Assembly: GCF_017940685.1 (NCBI RefSeq)
Contig: NZ_JAGAYD010000244.1
Location: 38,728-102,727, forward strand
Direction of reading: 5' to 3'
Origin: Butyrivibrio sp.
GTDB lineage: Bacteria > Bacillota > Clostridia > Lachnospirales > Lachnospiraceae
DNA: 64,000 bases
Below the pieces are notes generated by a model. It was not told the DNA's origin, made no database searches, and saw only the letters and a program-made list of their open reading frames with translations. Positions 7,298-16,618 of this stretch are shown piece by piece. Positions within the stretch are counted from its first letter, which is position 1. Each line of letters begins with the position of its first letter. The position numbers and the translations under genes are program-made.

Positions 7298-8743
7298 TTA
7301 TGGGTCTGTTGGTTCTTCTGCACCGCATCTTATACATGTGCCATTGACATATGTGTGTCCAAGCGCGGGGAGCACAGTTGTAGTTCTTGATATTTCGGTG
7401 CCACAAATCGTGCAACGGATGATTGTGTCATGTGAACCTTCTGTTGTACATGTAGCTGACACAGTTTCTTCTGTTGTTTCTTCGTCATGTCCGAACATGG
7501 GAAGAACTTCATTTTGAACGATTCCGCAACGCTCGCAGTTTCTTGTGCGATAGCCATCCGCCGTACATGTTGCTGCCTGGGTGATCCAGTTACTCCAATC
7601 ATGGCCAAGGGCTTCAATCTCTTCTCCTGCTTCCTTGTTACATACTTTACAGAAATGATGTCTGTATCCGGCCTCTTCACACGTTGCCGGATCATCAATT
7701 ATCCACCCATCCCATGTATGGCTGACCATTTCAAGAACTACGTTTTCTGTAGTTCCGCAGACTGTACATGTGTGTGTTCCAGAACCTTCTGAATAGCATG
7801 TTGGCTCTACAAGAACGTCAACATCACCCCATGTGTGGTCGATCTTGGCAATGGAGGCAGTCTGCTTTTCCTTGCATACAGAACATGTCCTTGTCTTTAC
7901 ACCTTCTTTAGTACATGTAGCTGCGGTTGTGACTTCGTACTCACCCCATGTATGAGCGAGCTTGTCGGTCTCTCTTGTCTCTTCCTCATTACATACAGAG
8001 CATGTCCTCTTTTCTTTACCCTTTGCAGCGCATGTGGCTTCCTTAGAAGTCGTCCATTTGCTCCAGGTATGTCCGAGCTTTGGAATCTCCTCTGTATAGG
8101 TTGCTCCGCAGGAACACCTGAAGGTATACTGCCCTGCCGTAGTACATGTAGCTTTTTTCGTAGTCTCCTTTGAATAGCTGTGGGTATGTGAAGCTGTGCT
8201 ATTCGTAGAAGAACCTGAGCTTGTAGATGTTGTCTGCCTTGTCGTAGTTGGTGTCGTGGATGCTGTTGTAGATGCTGTCGAAGTAGATGAGCTTGAACTA
8301 CTCTTACTTGAAGATGATGAAGATGAGCTCTTTGAAGAGGTATCTACGGTAGTACCACTTCCCTGCTTCTGGGCGCTTGGCATATAATCAGGTATCTCCG
8401 TTCCTGATGACGCAGTAGTTTTAGTTGTAGAGATGTAAGCGGGAGCTGTGTACTCAGGCTTTACAAGCTCTACAATCTTAACGTTCCCTGCGCCTGCCCT
8501 TTTTGCCGTTTTTGTTACCGTTTCTGTCTGTACCTCGCCCTGCAAGACATATTCTGACTGGTCAAAAGAGGCTTCTCCTGACGCCAGGTTAGTCTGCTTA
8601 CTGGATGGGATGCTCTTTGCCAGGGCAAAAGCTATTCCCATGACAACAAGTATGCCTGCTGCCATTCCAATAATGAGCTTTGTAGTGCCGGACAGAGTGG
8701 TGAAAAACAGTGGGAGTTTGATCTTTTTAAGGAATTTTTTCAT
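7298..8743 (-). CDS. Membrane-anchored extracellular protein with Cys-x-x-Cys repeats
   Basis: A basic N-terminus and one hydrophobic segment near residues 22-44 act as an uncleaved anchor. A Ser/Thr-rich linker (about residues 125-185) follows. Then come about seven tandem repeats of roughly 42 residues with the pattern HTW..W....ATC...G...RTCSVCG, and a half repeat NGTCIRCG at the end. Such repeats occur in surface proteins of gut and rumen Clostridia; each has three conserved Cys and a His and may be disulfide-linked or bind metal. It has its own promoter at 8786-8814 and is first in an operon with the HD-GYP gene. A stalk or adhesin role is likely but unproven. Confidence 0.75.
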   Translation of the reverse strand: MKKFLKKIKLPLFFTTLSGTTKLIIGMAAGILVVMGIAFALAKSIPSSKQTNLASGEASFDQSEYVLQGEVQTETVTKTAKRAGAGNVKIVELVKPEYTAPAYISTTKTTASSGTEIPDYMPSAQKQGSGTTVDTSSKSSSSSSSSKSSSSSSTSTASTTASTTPTTTRQTTSTSSGSSTNSTASHTHSYSKETTKKATCTTAGQYTFRCSCGATYTEEIPKLGHTWSKWTTSKEATCAAKGKEKRTCSVCNEEETRETDKLAHTWGEYEVTTAATCTKEGVKTRTCSVCKEKQTASIAKIDHTWGDVDVLVEPTCYSEGSGTHTCTVCGTTENVVLEMVSHTWDGWIIDDPATCEEAGYRHHFCKVCNKEAGEEIEALGHDWSNWITQAATCTADGYRTRNCERCGIVQNEVLPMFGHDEETTEETVSATCTTEGSHDTIIRCTICGTEISRTTTVLPALGHTYVNGTCIRCGAEEPTDP

Positions 8744-8785
8744 AACTCACTCTCCTTATGCTGCAATGATTTTTTCTATACACTT

Positions 8786-8814
8786 AATATACCATTAGCG
8801 TATTTTTCAATCAA
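8786..8814 (-). promoter_or_regulatory. Promoter of the Cys-repeat protein / HD-GYP operon
   Basis: Minus strand: -35 TTGATT (8809-8814), 17-bp spacer containing AATACGCTAATGG, -10 TATATT (8786-8791). The spacer has the TACRC motif. The gap 8744-8949 holds nothing else that I could identify; a clear terminator for the chemoreceptor operon was not found. Confidence 0.75.
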
Positions 8815-8949
8815 GAAAATATTTCTAGGGCGGTCTGGAGTCCAAATTTAGGTTTGTTTTTTGACACAGTAATATTGTATATATAAACAGAAACCTGCCG
8901 GCCGCCGAAACAGCCTCCTGCTCATACCAAGTTAGAGGTTGAAAACGTC

Positions 8950-10971
8950 TCAATCTTTAAAAAATTCCATTTCTTTATTAAGCTTGTTGGCAACTTCTTT
9001 AAGATCATTTGCTGATCCGGCAAGAGTAGTAACTGTTGCAGAAAGTTCCTGCATTGAAGCTCCGGTTTCCTCGGAACTTGCAGCATTTTCCTCAGAGATA
9101 GCAGAAAGAGCACTCATTACATCTACAACAGCATTCCTTGATGTATCACACTGCTGTGCTCCATCTGAAATTGTCTTGACGCCGCCTACGGTCTCGTTGA
9201 TATCATCTATCATTCCGCCGATTGCTTCTATAGTCTCGCCAAGGGATGACTGCTGCTCAAGGTTTGCATCTTTTACGAGCTTCGCTGCATCAACGGCAGC
9301 CCTGCTCTGCTCAAGAAGTTTTTCCATCTCAGCCTTTATATCGTCTGCCATCTTTTTGGAATCTTCTGCGAGCTTTCCTATCTCTTCGGCTACTACGTTA
9401 AAGCCTCTTCCGGCTTCCCCTGCTCTGGCTGCCTCAATAGATGCGTTAAGTGATAACAGATTTGTCTGTGTGGCAATAGCTGTAATACCCTCTACTTTTT
9501 CAGATATCACATTTACTGCATCCTGTGTTGCAGATATGGTATTTGAAATGTCATCTATCTTATCTGTCATGTCAGCGCTGGATGATTGAAGCTCTGAAAG
9601 GGATTTTGATGAAATCTCCGAGGCTTCTTTCATCTTTCCGGCAAGGCTTTCAAGGCTTCCTGCTGAGGTCTGAACTCCTGAAACTGCATCTCCTATATAA
9701 CCCACATTGGTTGAGGCATTTTGTATCTCGTCTGCTTGCTGGGTTGCGCCAGATGCTATCTCCTGTACTGCATTGGAAACATCTTCTGCTGTCTGTGATA
9801 TCTGACCTGCCATGTCTGATAGTTCTTCTGATGAACTGCCAACCTGGGATGCAGATGACTTTATATTGCCTACAATCTCGGAAAGCGTATCAATAACAGA
9901 GTTTGTATCTTTCGATATATCTCCCAGTTCGTCTTTTCTTTTATCGTGCTTATCAACCTTTACAAAACGCCCATCTGAGAGTGCCTTTAAAGATTTGCTT
10001 ATATCAAGGATTGGAGCTGTGACTCCTTTTGCAAGGCCGAATGCAAGTACCGCTGCAATAACAGCCATGATGATGCCCATTATCACAATGATGGTTGCTG
10101 ATCTTGTAGCCTCTGCCAGTACCTCTTTTGATTTTGCTGCTACTGCTATGGAATAGCCTGTGTTTGGTTCTTTTACATAGGCTACGTATGCTGCATAACC
10201 TTTCCCGGTATTATTATTGACATAAAAGCCTTCTTCCTTGCCTTCTGTCATAATAAGTGATTTAGAGCGGTCTTCTTCATCGTGGTCCTTTCCAATGATG
10301 TACTGTGAATGAGCCGCAACTGCTCCTGTTCTGTCAAGAACAAAGGCATCATCAAACTCCGCTGCAAGAATGTCGTGGAGATCTTCCATGTCGTAGTTTC
10401 TCTGCACACATCCAAGGATTTCTCCTGTCTCATTATCAAATACAGGAACAACTATTGTTATGATACGTGAGCCTGTAGACTTTGATACCTGGACATCCGA
10501 AACATAGATAGGAGTACCGGACATGGCCTGTTTGTAATACTCTCTGTCGGATATATCAACGCAATCACCTACTGTTCGTAGAAGCTGCATACCTTCTGTT
10601 CCGCTTAAGATGGTGCCGTTCCCGTCTGCAAGGGAGTCATCAATCTTTTTAAGTGAGTCAAACATTACCTCGTCAGGAATACTTGTGCCAGGTGACTGAA
10701 GGTAATTGATCGTGGCCGGTGATGTGGCGAGTGTCTGCATGGCGATAACGTTTTTATCTATCATCTTGGAAAACAGATCTTCCATATACCACGCCTGCCA
10801 CTCAAGTGAGTCCTGTGCATCTGCCTTGGCTTTATCTGTGGATGTGACATAGCTCACTATCACAGCAAGCGTCAGCGGAATAATAGCAATAGCCAGGATT
10901 ATTGCAATAAGTTTTGTTTTAATACTGTTTCTGAAACTGATTGCAGACTGTGTTCTTTCTTTCCCTCTCAT
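8950..10971 (-). CDS. Methyl-accepting chemotaxis protein with dCache-like sensor
   Basis: The 673-residue receptor has a transmembrane segment at about 20-45, an extracellular sensor of about 245 residues resembling dCache ([27 protein letters not shown]), a second membrane segment near 295-315, a HAMP region, and a long coiled-coil signalling domain with the conserved tip [20 protein letters not shown]. It should signal to CheA/CheW, none of which are in this window, so it probably works with host proteins. It is the last gene of the Tad-like operon, 27 bp after its neighbour, and no promoter was seen between them. Confidence 0.93.
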   Translation of the reverse strand: MRGKERTQSAISFRNSIKTKLIAIILAIAIIPLTLAVIVSYVTSTDKAKADAQDSLEWQAWYMEDLFSKMIDKNVIAMQTLATSPATINYLQSPGTSIPDEVMFDSLKKIDDSLADGNGTILSGTEGMQLLRTVGDCVDISDREYYKQAMSGTPIYVSDVQVSKSTGSRIITIVVPVFDNETGEILGCVQRNYDMEDLHDILAAEFDDAFVLDRTGAVAAHSQYIIGKDHDEEDRSKSLIMTEGKEEGFYVNNNTGKGYAAYVAYVKEPNTGYSIAVAAKSKEVLAEATRSATIIVIMGIIMAVIAAVLAFGLAKGVTAPILDISKSLKALSDGRFVKVDKHDKRKDELGDISKDTNSVIDTLSEIVGNIKSSASQVGSSSEELSDMAGQISQTAEDVSNAVQEIASGATQQADEIQNASTNVGYIGDAVSGVQTSAGSLESLAGKMKEASEISSKSLSELQSSSADMTDKIDDISNTISATQDAVNVISEKVEGITAIATQTNLLSLNASIEAARAGEAGRGFNVVAEEIGKLAEDSKKMADDIKAEMEKLLEQSRAAVDAAKLVKDANLEQQSSLGETIEAIGGMIDDINETVGGVKTISDGAQQCDTSRNAVVDVMSALSAISEENAASSEETGASMQELSATVTTLAGSANDLKEVANKLNKEMEFFKD

Positions 10972-10998
10972 AAGAATAAACCACCCCTTTTCTAAAAA

Positions 10999-12033
10999 TT
11001 ACGGTTTGCAGTATGGACACGGCCATGCCCCTCTTTTTGCACATTCTTTCTTGGATGCATATTTACCTACTATCTGAAGGGAATTGACCCTTGTACATTC
11101 TTTCTGATGATAGGTGTATGAGCCGTCTGTTTCCTTCATGATCACATATTCTATTCCTTCCTCAAGCTCATACCCTGAAAATGAGTAGATATTTAGCTCT
11201 TCAAAATTAGAGTAGTCAGATACCTGAGGTCCCTGCAAGAATCCAAGAACAGACGGCTTATCCATGAGGTTTGCCCAATTAGCTCTGTCAACGGTAGGGA
11301 GCGTGAAATCATAATGAAGCGCCTTCTCAGAATCTCCGCTCTTTCCATTTGCCACATAGTTATACTGATCTATATAAATATCCATTACTTCTGTCGTATC
11401 ATTCATTACAAGGTCAAGGCGGGCATCCATATACTTTGTTTTTGACGAGAGCATTTCAAGACTTGCTGGTGATCCAAAATACTTATAAGCCTGTTCATAT
11501 GTGCCGGTATATGATTTTCCGGTTGTCCTGTCGGTTACTGTCACGTTACAGTCGGGTCCAAGATAATATTGGATAATGTATGTTTCATCCGCATCGGCAG
11601 ATACATCTGTCCAGGTATTTATGTTTGTTGTAACAAAATGTCCACTCCTGCCTTCTTCTGCTGAGTTATATCCAATGTAATAGCCATCATAGTCCATAAG
11701 GCAGAGCATAGGAATACGGTACTGCATCTCTGACTGTCCTACGGAATCATACTGAAGGTTAAGAGACTGGTATAGAGTTGTGAAGAATGCGTTTGTGGCA
11801 TCATTTCTTGCTCTTTCCGTACCAAAAAGACGCATTACAACGTCGTTGTTACCTTCGGTGGCATTCCTTTTGGCAGCTTCAAGGGCTGCATTGGTAGCGC
11901 TTCGAAGGTCTGCAACATATCTTGTTGTCTGCGTCTTATATTGAGTTTTTATATCTACCCTGTAACCAAAGAAGAATATCATTACAGAGAGCATTCCAAG
12001 GAAGAAAATCCCTAAGATATTTCTTAAATTCAT
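10999..12033 (-). CDS. Exported single-span protein of the Tad-like operon with C-terminal Cys motif
   Basis: One N-terminal hydrophobic segment (about residues 5-24) should leave the 320-residue remainder outside the membrane. The C-terminus has the pattern YHQKECTRV...SKKECAKRGAWPCPYC, which resembles the metal-binding motif seen in Ada-like domains (YH..C......S..EA...G..PC..C). The start codon directly follows the stop codon of the previous gene. It fits the place of a minor pseudopilin or tip protein but shares no sequence I can tie to TadE/F. Confidence 0.55.
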   Translation of the reverse strand: MNLRNILGIFFLGMLSVMIFFFGYRVDIKTQYKTQTTRYVADLRSATNAALEAAKRNATEGNNDVVMRLFGTERARNDATNAFFTTLYQSLNLQYDSVGQSEMQYRIPMLCLMDYDGYYIGYNSAEEGRSGHFVTTNINTWTDVSADADETYIIQYYLGPDCNVTVTDRTTGKSYTGTYEQAYKYFGSPASLEMLSSKTKYMDARLDLVMNDTTEVMDIYIDQYNYVANGKSGDSEKALHYDFTLPTVDRANWANLMDKPSVLGFLQGPQVSDYSNFEELNIYSFSGYELEEGIEYVIMKETDGSYTYHQKECTRVNSLQIVGKYASKKECAKRGAWPCPYCKP

Positions 12034-12582
12034 TCAGTTTACCTTCTCGTTTACTCTTGATACGAATGCTGAATACTTGGCAATAATCTTGTTGTCCTCA
12101 CCTGAAAGGCTAAGAAGTGTGAGCATCCTTGAGCCAAGTGTAGGAGTCTTGTTTATAGCTGTGCAGTAGAATGAATCACCATAGCTCATGTAGTATGGTC
12201 TGTCCTCTGAGCCTGTATTGTAGATGGTGTAAAGGATCTCATCTGTTCCTGTTGCATAGTAGTATGATACAAAACCGTCTTCATAGCTGCTTGCAACTGC
12301 TGAACCTGAGGAATCAACTGTAGGCTCATATACAAGGTGTTCATGGGTAAACTCTACATCATAGGCTACTCCTGTCGCATCAAGCTTTGATATGAATTCC
12401 ATATAGCTTGCCTGGTCAATCTGTCCTGTAGTTGCTGCCTTAGTGACAAACTCCTCAACTACTTCCTGTGCATTTGACTGTATAATCTGGTCAGACTTTA
12501 CTCCGACAAGAAGGATCGGTACAAATATTGCAAGGATAAGGCCAATCATCCATTCAAGTATTTTTCCTATAGCTCCATACAT
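12034..12582 (-). CDS. Exported single-span protein of the Tad-like operon (pilin-like), 182 residues
   Basis: The N-terminus MYGAIGKILEWMIGLILAIF is a hydrophobic signal or anchor followed by an extracellular domain rich in Tyr, Ser and Thr. Its size and position beside three similar genes and the TadB/TadC platform suggest a pseudopilin-like subunit. No canonical prepilin peptidase site (G followed by xxxxE) was found. The gene is packed tightly against its neighbours. Confidence 0.55.
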   Translation of the reverse strand: MYGAIGKILEWMIGLILAIFVPILLVGVKSDQIIQSNAQEVVEEFVTKAATTGQIDQASYMEFISKLDATGVAYDVEFTHEHLVYEPTVDSSGSAVASSYEDGFVSYYYATGTDEILYTIYNTGSEDRPYYMSYGDSFYCTAINKTPTLGSRMLTLLSLSGEDNKIIAKYSAFVSRVNEKVN

Positions 12583-12594
12583 AAAAAATTCCTC

Positions 12595-13026
12595 TTAGTT
12601 CATAGTATATTCAACGGTAGAAAGGTTTCCCTCGGAATCATAAGCGTATGTCTTTGTGTATTTCCTTGATACGTTTATGCGGGCAAGCACGGGAGTTGTA
12701 TCTCCCTTGTTTCTCATAGCTTTTCTTTCATCTTCTGAAAGAGTGTTTGAAAGCCCTGATGCATTATTTATTATTACGGTCACATCATCAGAAGTATTAA
12801 GGACATCGCTTACTATGCTTGAACCATCAATAAGTATCTCCCTGTTGGTATATCCGTATGTTCCAAGGTCTGATACGTCCTGATAAACATGGGTCTTATT
12901 GTTGGTTTCTGATGTCATGGTGTCCGCAATAGCGTTGCCTTCCATAAATAAAGACCTCATAAAGAGGACTACTATGATAAAAGCAACAGCTGTAAGTGGC
13001 CAGTAGATCATTTCGCTTATATGCAT
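12595..13026 (-). CDS. Exported single-span protein of the Tad-like operon (pilin-like), 143 residues
   Basis: The ATG at 13026 is chosen because GAGG lies 6 bp before it; an upstream GTG (13038) overlaps that site. The protein has a hydrophobic segment YWPLTAVAFIIVVLFMRSLF and a polar domain outside. It is one of four consecutive anchored proteins in this operon. A TadE-like pseudopilin role is inferred from position only. Confidence 0.55.
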   Translation of the reverse strand: MHISEMIYWPLTAVAFIIVVLFMRSLFMEGNAIADTMTSETNNKTHVYQDVSDLGTYGYTNREILIDGSSIVSDVLNTSDDVTVIINNASGLSNTLSEDERKAMRNKGDTTPVLARINVSRKYTKTYAYDSEGNLSTVEYTMN

Positions 13027-13041
13027 ATAAAACCTCACATG

Positions 13042-13065
13042 CCCCGAGGGAAGAATCCCCCGGGG
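13042..13065 (-). other. Intercistronic GC-rich hairpin
   Basis: CCCCGAGGG (13042-13050) pairs with CCCCCGGGG (13057-13065) with one mismatch and no T-run. It sits between two pilin-like genes and may stabilise or process the mRNA so that the upstream gene is made in larger amount. Confidence 0.45.
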
Positions 13066-13083
13066 ACTTATCTTAAGTTAAGG

Positions 13084-13572
13084 TCAAGGTGTTGCGTTTG
13101 AGATAAGTGTGAACTTGATACCAACAATGGTGTTGGTCTTATCATCCCTTACAACCACTCCTGAGAAGTTAGCTGAAGGATTGATGTAAGTAGACATATC
13201 AGACTTATCGTTGTAAATCTTCATGTTGGTAGATGAATTGGTAGAGTCAATCTTTGTCTTTAAGTCTGACTGATAGCAGTAATTGGTCTCTCCTGAACCG
13301 TTATTTACTACTACGTTGATCTGTGTGTCCTGTGACTCGAAGTTTCTGATAGCATTGATTACCTGGCTGCCTTTTACCTGCACACCGTCATAGATGGTAA
13401 ACTGTGATTCAAGGAGCGCATTGTTCATCTGTGCTACCTGAGCAAGAGCAGCGTCACCGGCTTCTTTCTCTTCTCTTACTGAGTTGTAGATCCAAAGTGC
13501 AAGGATGGCTGCAACTACTACTCCGACTACGATGATGATCGCGGTTGATACTGTGTCTTTGTTGTCTTTCAT
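13084..13572 (-). CDS. Exported single-span protein of the Tad-like operon (candidate major subunit), 162 residues
   Basis: A short charged N-terminus (MKDNKDTVST) precedes a hydrophobic helix AIIIVVGVVVAAILALWIYN and then an extracellular region with a repeated Asn/Ser-rich character. This layout is that of a pilin-like subunit. It is the first of the four small exported proteins and is followed by the hairpin at 13042-13065, so it may be the most abundant one. No Flp sequence signature was seen. Confidence 0.55.
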   Translation of the reverse strand: MKDNKDTVSTAIIIVVGVVVAAILALWIYNSVREEKEAGDAALAQVAQMNNALLESQFTIYDGVQVKGSQVINAIRNFESQDTQINVVVNNGSGETNYCYQSDLKTKIDSTNSSTNMKIYNDKSDMSTYINPSANFSGVVVRDDKTNTIVGIKFTLISNATP

Positions 13573-13619
13573 GTGGATTTCCTCCTGTTAAATAAATTTA
13601 GACTCGTTTTTCCTTTTAT

Positions 13620-15644
13620 CTATCCTGCAAATGATTGGTTGAGCTGGCGGAGCATGTCCGTACTCATTGCCATCATAGGATATACGAGATATCCGCCAAT
13701 CTCTATTGCAAGTGGTACGAGGGCTATAAGCTTTGCCCTGTCGGCCTTTTTCTCGGCACGCATCTGGTTATCTATCTTTCTCTCTTCGTTGGAGTTTGCC
13801 TTTTCTGAGGCTATATCTTCAAAGGCTGCTACAACGCCCTGAGAGTTTACGTTGAGCATGTTGTTAACGAATCTTCTGAATGGTTCGAAAGGCTCAAGAC
13901 GAAGCTCTTTGAGCGCTCCCTCTTCATCAAGTGGAAGCTCCATGATACATTTTGATATGGGCTCCTTGAAACAGTAAGCAAATCTCTCCATCCATTCAAG
14001 GATTGTTGCAACAGACATGTTATCTACATTCATCAGAATGATTACTATAGTCTGGAACTGGTTAACCTCATCTTCCATTCCTTTTCTCATCTCAGATGCC
14101 CTGTATAAAAGGAATGCGTATGGGAGCATATATCCTGCGATTCCGGCAATGAATACGATAAAGAGATAAAACCATTTGTAGTAATTGACTGACAGCTCAT
14201 GAGATCTTGTTAAAAGCTCTGCTGCTATCATCTGTGCCTGGTCTCTTCTAACGATTCCCTGCTCTTCCTGTACCTTGTCGGTCAGTTCGTCGATGTCGAG
14301 GTTTTCGATACCGGCTTCTTTTCTCTCGGCAAGATAGCTCTTGGTGACATATTCCATGGCCTCAACATCTGCATCAGTGAACTGATAGGATGTATTAAAG
14401 GCATTAGAGAAGTCATTCATAAGCCTCTTGGTCTGTTCCATCTGTGCCCCGATTATAAGTATCTGAGCTGCTGCCATAAGGACTGCTGCCCAAATGATCC
14501 TCTTTAACAGGAACTGCTTATAACCGATCCTCTCACCGTTAAGCTTAAGCTTTTCAGTAGTCCTCTCTGCCTTTGAGAAATTCTTATTGGCAAGGTTTGT
14601 AAGAAATACTGATATAAAGCCCCAGTTTGATATCTTGGTAAGAATTGGCTGTTCCTCGGGCTCTTTTCTCATGATGTCCTTAGAACCCATGATGAGGTTG
14701 TAGCATATAAGGGATGCTGCAAACACGATAACCATCATGATCGTTCCAAATGAGCCTGTATAGTAATCTGAAAGCTCTGTGATACCTCTTGTTCCAAAGA
14801 GCTGAATGGGTTTTAAGAAGAAGATAGGTCCTATTGCTACCCATACGAGGTTGGCAAAGAGGTACATGTTACGCTTTATCCTCTGAAGCTCTATGTCAAC
14901 TTCGTTCTTAAGCTCATTCATGGAGTGGATGAAGTTTGATGTTGTTGTGCCTTCCACTCCTGCAATCTCCTTATCACCGTACTGCCATGTGGTTGTTGCT
15001 ATGGCAAGGAATGTGGTGAAGTAGGAGTTTGGTGAGATATCATTGTACTTGGCAGCCTCAAGCTCCATGTCATCACTGTTTAGGATGTCGTAGAACTTCT
15101 GTGCGTGAAGACTCATCTCATAAGGAGATTCATCTACTGTCATGTATATGGCTGTATCAAGCTGACGGTTTGCTGAGTAGTAGTTACTCTTTACATCTGA
15201 CAGAAATACCTTGAACTGCTGTAAAAGCTTTACGTATAGGTTTTCATATCTTGTATTGATGATGTGAGTATAAGTAACGTAGGTTGCCACAAGGCCCATT
15301 CCAATGTAGAATATCGAGCCGCCACTTGATAGGATCACGAAAATCGCAGCGGCAAGTGCTATTCCAAGGCCAAGGGTCATGTCCTTTGTGACTTTGTTAT
15401 TTACTACTGTCACATCAGCCGGATATAAAAGTGATGTTCGTGAATACTGCTTTTTAAATATCCTTCTTAGAGGCGGGATCTTCTGATAGAGCAGGTAGAA
15501 CGTATACAGGTAGTTCTTTCTGTTCCTGGTCTTTACGATTACTCTCTCAAGCTTCATGCGTCTGTTTCTTGCGTAGTTGAAAGCAAGAAGAGCTGTAACG
15601 AGCATCAGACCGCCTATGGTTATTATTAAAAGCTGCTGGTTCAT
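13620..15644 (-). CDS. TadB-TadC-like fused membrane platform protein
   Basis: At 674 residues it is about twice the usual TadB or TadC. Each half has paired membrane segments around a cytoplasmic helical domain of the GspF/T2SSF kind: segments near 5-25, 95-130 and 270-345 in the first half and near 385-405, 500-525 and 635-660 in the second. The C-terminal half contains QFQTIVIILMNVDNMSVATI, close to the typical GspF pattern of a Leu/Met-rich helix with a conserved small residue. It should be the inner-membrane base on which the TadA ATPase acts. Its start overlaps the ATPase gene by 4 bp. Confidence 0.75.
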   Translation of the reverse strand: MNQQLLIITIGGLMLVTALLAFNYARNRRMKLERVIVKTRNRKNYLYTFYLLYQKIPPLRRIFKKQYSRTSLLYPADVTVVNNKVTKDMTLGLGIALAAAIFVILSSGGSIFYIGMGLVATYVTYTHIINTRYENLYVKLLQQFKVFLSDVKSNYYSANRQLDTAIYMTVDESPYEMSLHAQKFYDILNSDDMELEAAKYNDISPNSYFTTFLAIATTTWQYGDKEIAGVEGTTTSNFIHSMNELKNEVDIELQRIKRNMYLFANLVWVAIGPIFFLKPIQLFGTRGITELSDYYTGSFGTIMMVIVFAASLICYNLIMGSKDIMRKEPEEQPILTKISNWGFISVFLTNLANKNFSKAERTTEKLKLNGERIGYKQFLLKRIIWAAVLMAAAQILIIGAQMEQTKRLMNDFSNAFNTSYQFTDADVEAMEYVTKSYLAERKEAGIENLDIDELTDKVQEEQGIVRRDQAQMIAAELLTRSHELSVNYYKWFYLFIVFIAGIAGYMLPYAFLLYRASEMRKGMEDEVNQFQTIVIILMNVDNMSVATILEWMERFAYCFKEPISKCIMELPLDEEGALKELRLEPFEPFRRFVNNMLNVNSQGVVAAFEDIASEKANSNEERKIDNQMRAEKKADRAKLIALVPLAIEIGGYLVYPMMAMSTDMLRQLNQSFAG

Positions 15645-16612
15645 AGAAGTTTTCCCTTTCCTGCAACCTTAAGGATTGCGTTCATATCCTGTACGAAGAG
15701 CTTTTCTTCGTCAGCGGGTATGTTTGCGAGAATTCTCTTAATGAATTCATCCGAGAACATTGATACGAACTCGTAAGTCTTTGTCTTTCTGTCAAACTCA
15801 CAAAGATTGTGGTAGGCAAATGTTGATCTGTCAGTTACTCTCTTGTAGTATTCCTGCTCATTTACAAGTGCTGCCTTTTCAGGTGCTACAGGAGAACCTT
15901 CAAATTTTGCCTGTGTAATGTCAGGGAATGGATAAAGCTCCTGCTTGATAGCACTTATTTCAGTGATTCTTTCGCAGAATCTGTCTCCCCTGTCTCTTGT
16001 CATGTGGATATCAACGTCGATCGCATCTGCAACCATGACTTCTACTGATTTCTCATTGTTATATCCATCTGTACTCATCATGTTCATAGCAAATGCTGTG
16101 ATAAGGTCGGGTACTGTCTTTGCGTGGTGTGTACCGGCACCGGCCCTTGATGCAACTTTACATGTCTGTACATACCATGAAGCAGCCTGGGCTGTTGCAA
16201 TCTCTCCGATGATATTGACCGTACCTGATGTTTTCTTCTGAAAATCAAGTCCGTCCTGCACTGATACAGAACCTGTTTCGGCAAATGCAAGAATGTTGCG
16301 GTTAGGATAAGCAAATCTTAGGTTTAATTCCGGCTGAAGCTCCGAAACTCTAAGTGCTGCTGATGGTGGGTAAAACCTTGCGATTGACTTCATGTATGTG
16401 GTCTTTCCACTACCCTGATCTCCTGTTACAAGGAATGAGAGATATCCGTATACCGTCCACTTTGAAAAGAGGATGGGGATTATGTTGTTGTTTGAATTTG
16501 TGTAGTACTGCTCCGGTGAGATAAGTGGCGCAGGGCCTTTATATATCCCTGAGTTATGTCTGTCTTCTGCCATCTTATTTTCCGTGGCAATTCTTTCATG
16601 TCTTTCATCCAT
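15641..16612 (-). CDS. TadA/CpaF-like ATPase, C-terminal (motor) half encoded alone
   Basis: Residues 64-71 form the Walker A motif GDQGSGKT, IIGE at 134-137 replaces the usual Walker B IVGE, and GTHHA at 160-164 is the His box of secretion ATPases. The chain of 323 residues covers only the RecA-like motor half of TadA/CpaF (normally 400-500 residues). The matching N-terminal domain is encoded by the next gene upstream (16619-17716). ATP hydrolysis should drive assembly of the pilus-like or secretion structure. The start is right after that gene, with a 6-bp gap. Confidence 0.85.
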   Translation of the reverse strand: MDERHERIATENKMAEDRHNSGIYKGPAPLISPEQYYTNSNNNIIPILFSKWTVYGYLSFLVTGDQGSGKTTYMKSIARFYPPSAALRVSELQPELNLRFAYPNRNILAFAETGSVSVQDGLDFQKKTSGTVNIIGEIATAQAASWYVQTCKVASRAGAGTHHAKTVPDLITAFAMNMMSTDGYNNEKSVEVMVADAIDVDIHMTRDRGDRFCERITEISAIKQELYPFPDITQAKFEGSPVAPEKAALVNEQEYYKRVTDRSTFAYHNLCEFDRKTKTYEFVSMFSDEFIKRILANIPADEEKLFVQDMNAILKVAGKGKLL

Positions 16613-16618
16613 TTTGGA

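Noticed and set aside
8820-8949. Plus-strand promoter with TTGACA near 8862.
   Set aside because: No properly spaced -10 box and no plus-strand gene follows.
8939-9589. Plus-strand frame of 216 codons over the chemoreceptor.
   Set aside because: Shadow of the Ser/Ala/Glu-rich signalling domain on the opposite strand.
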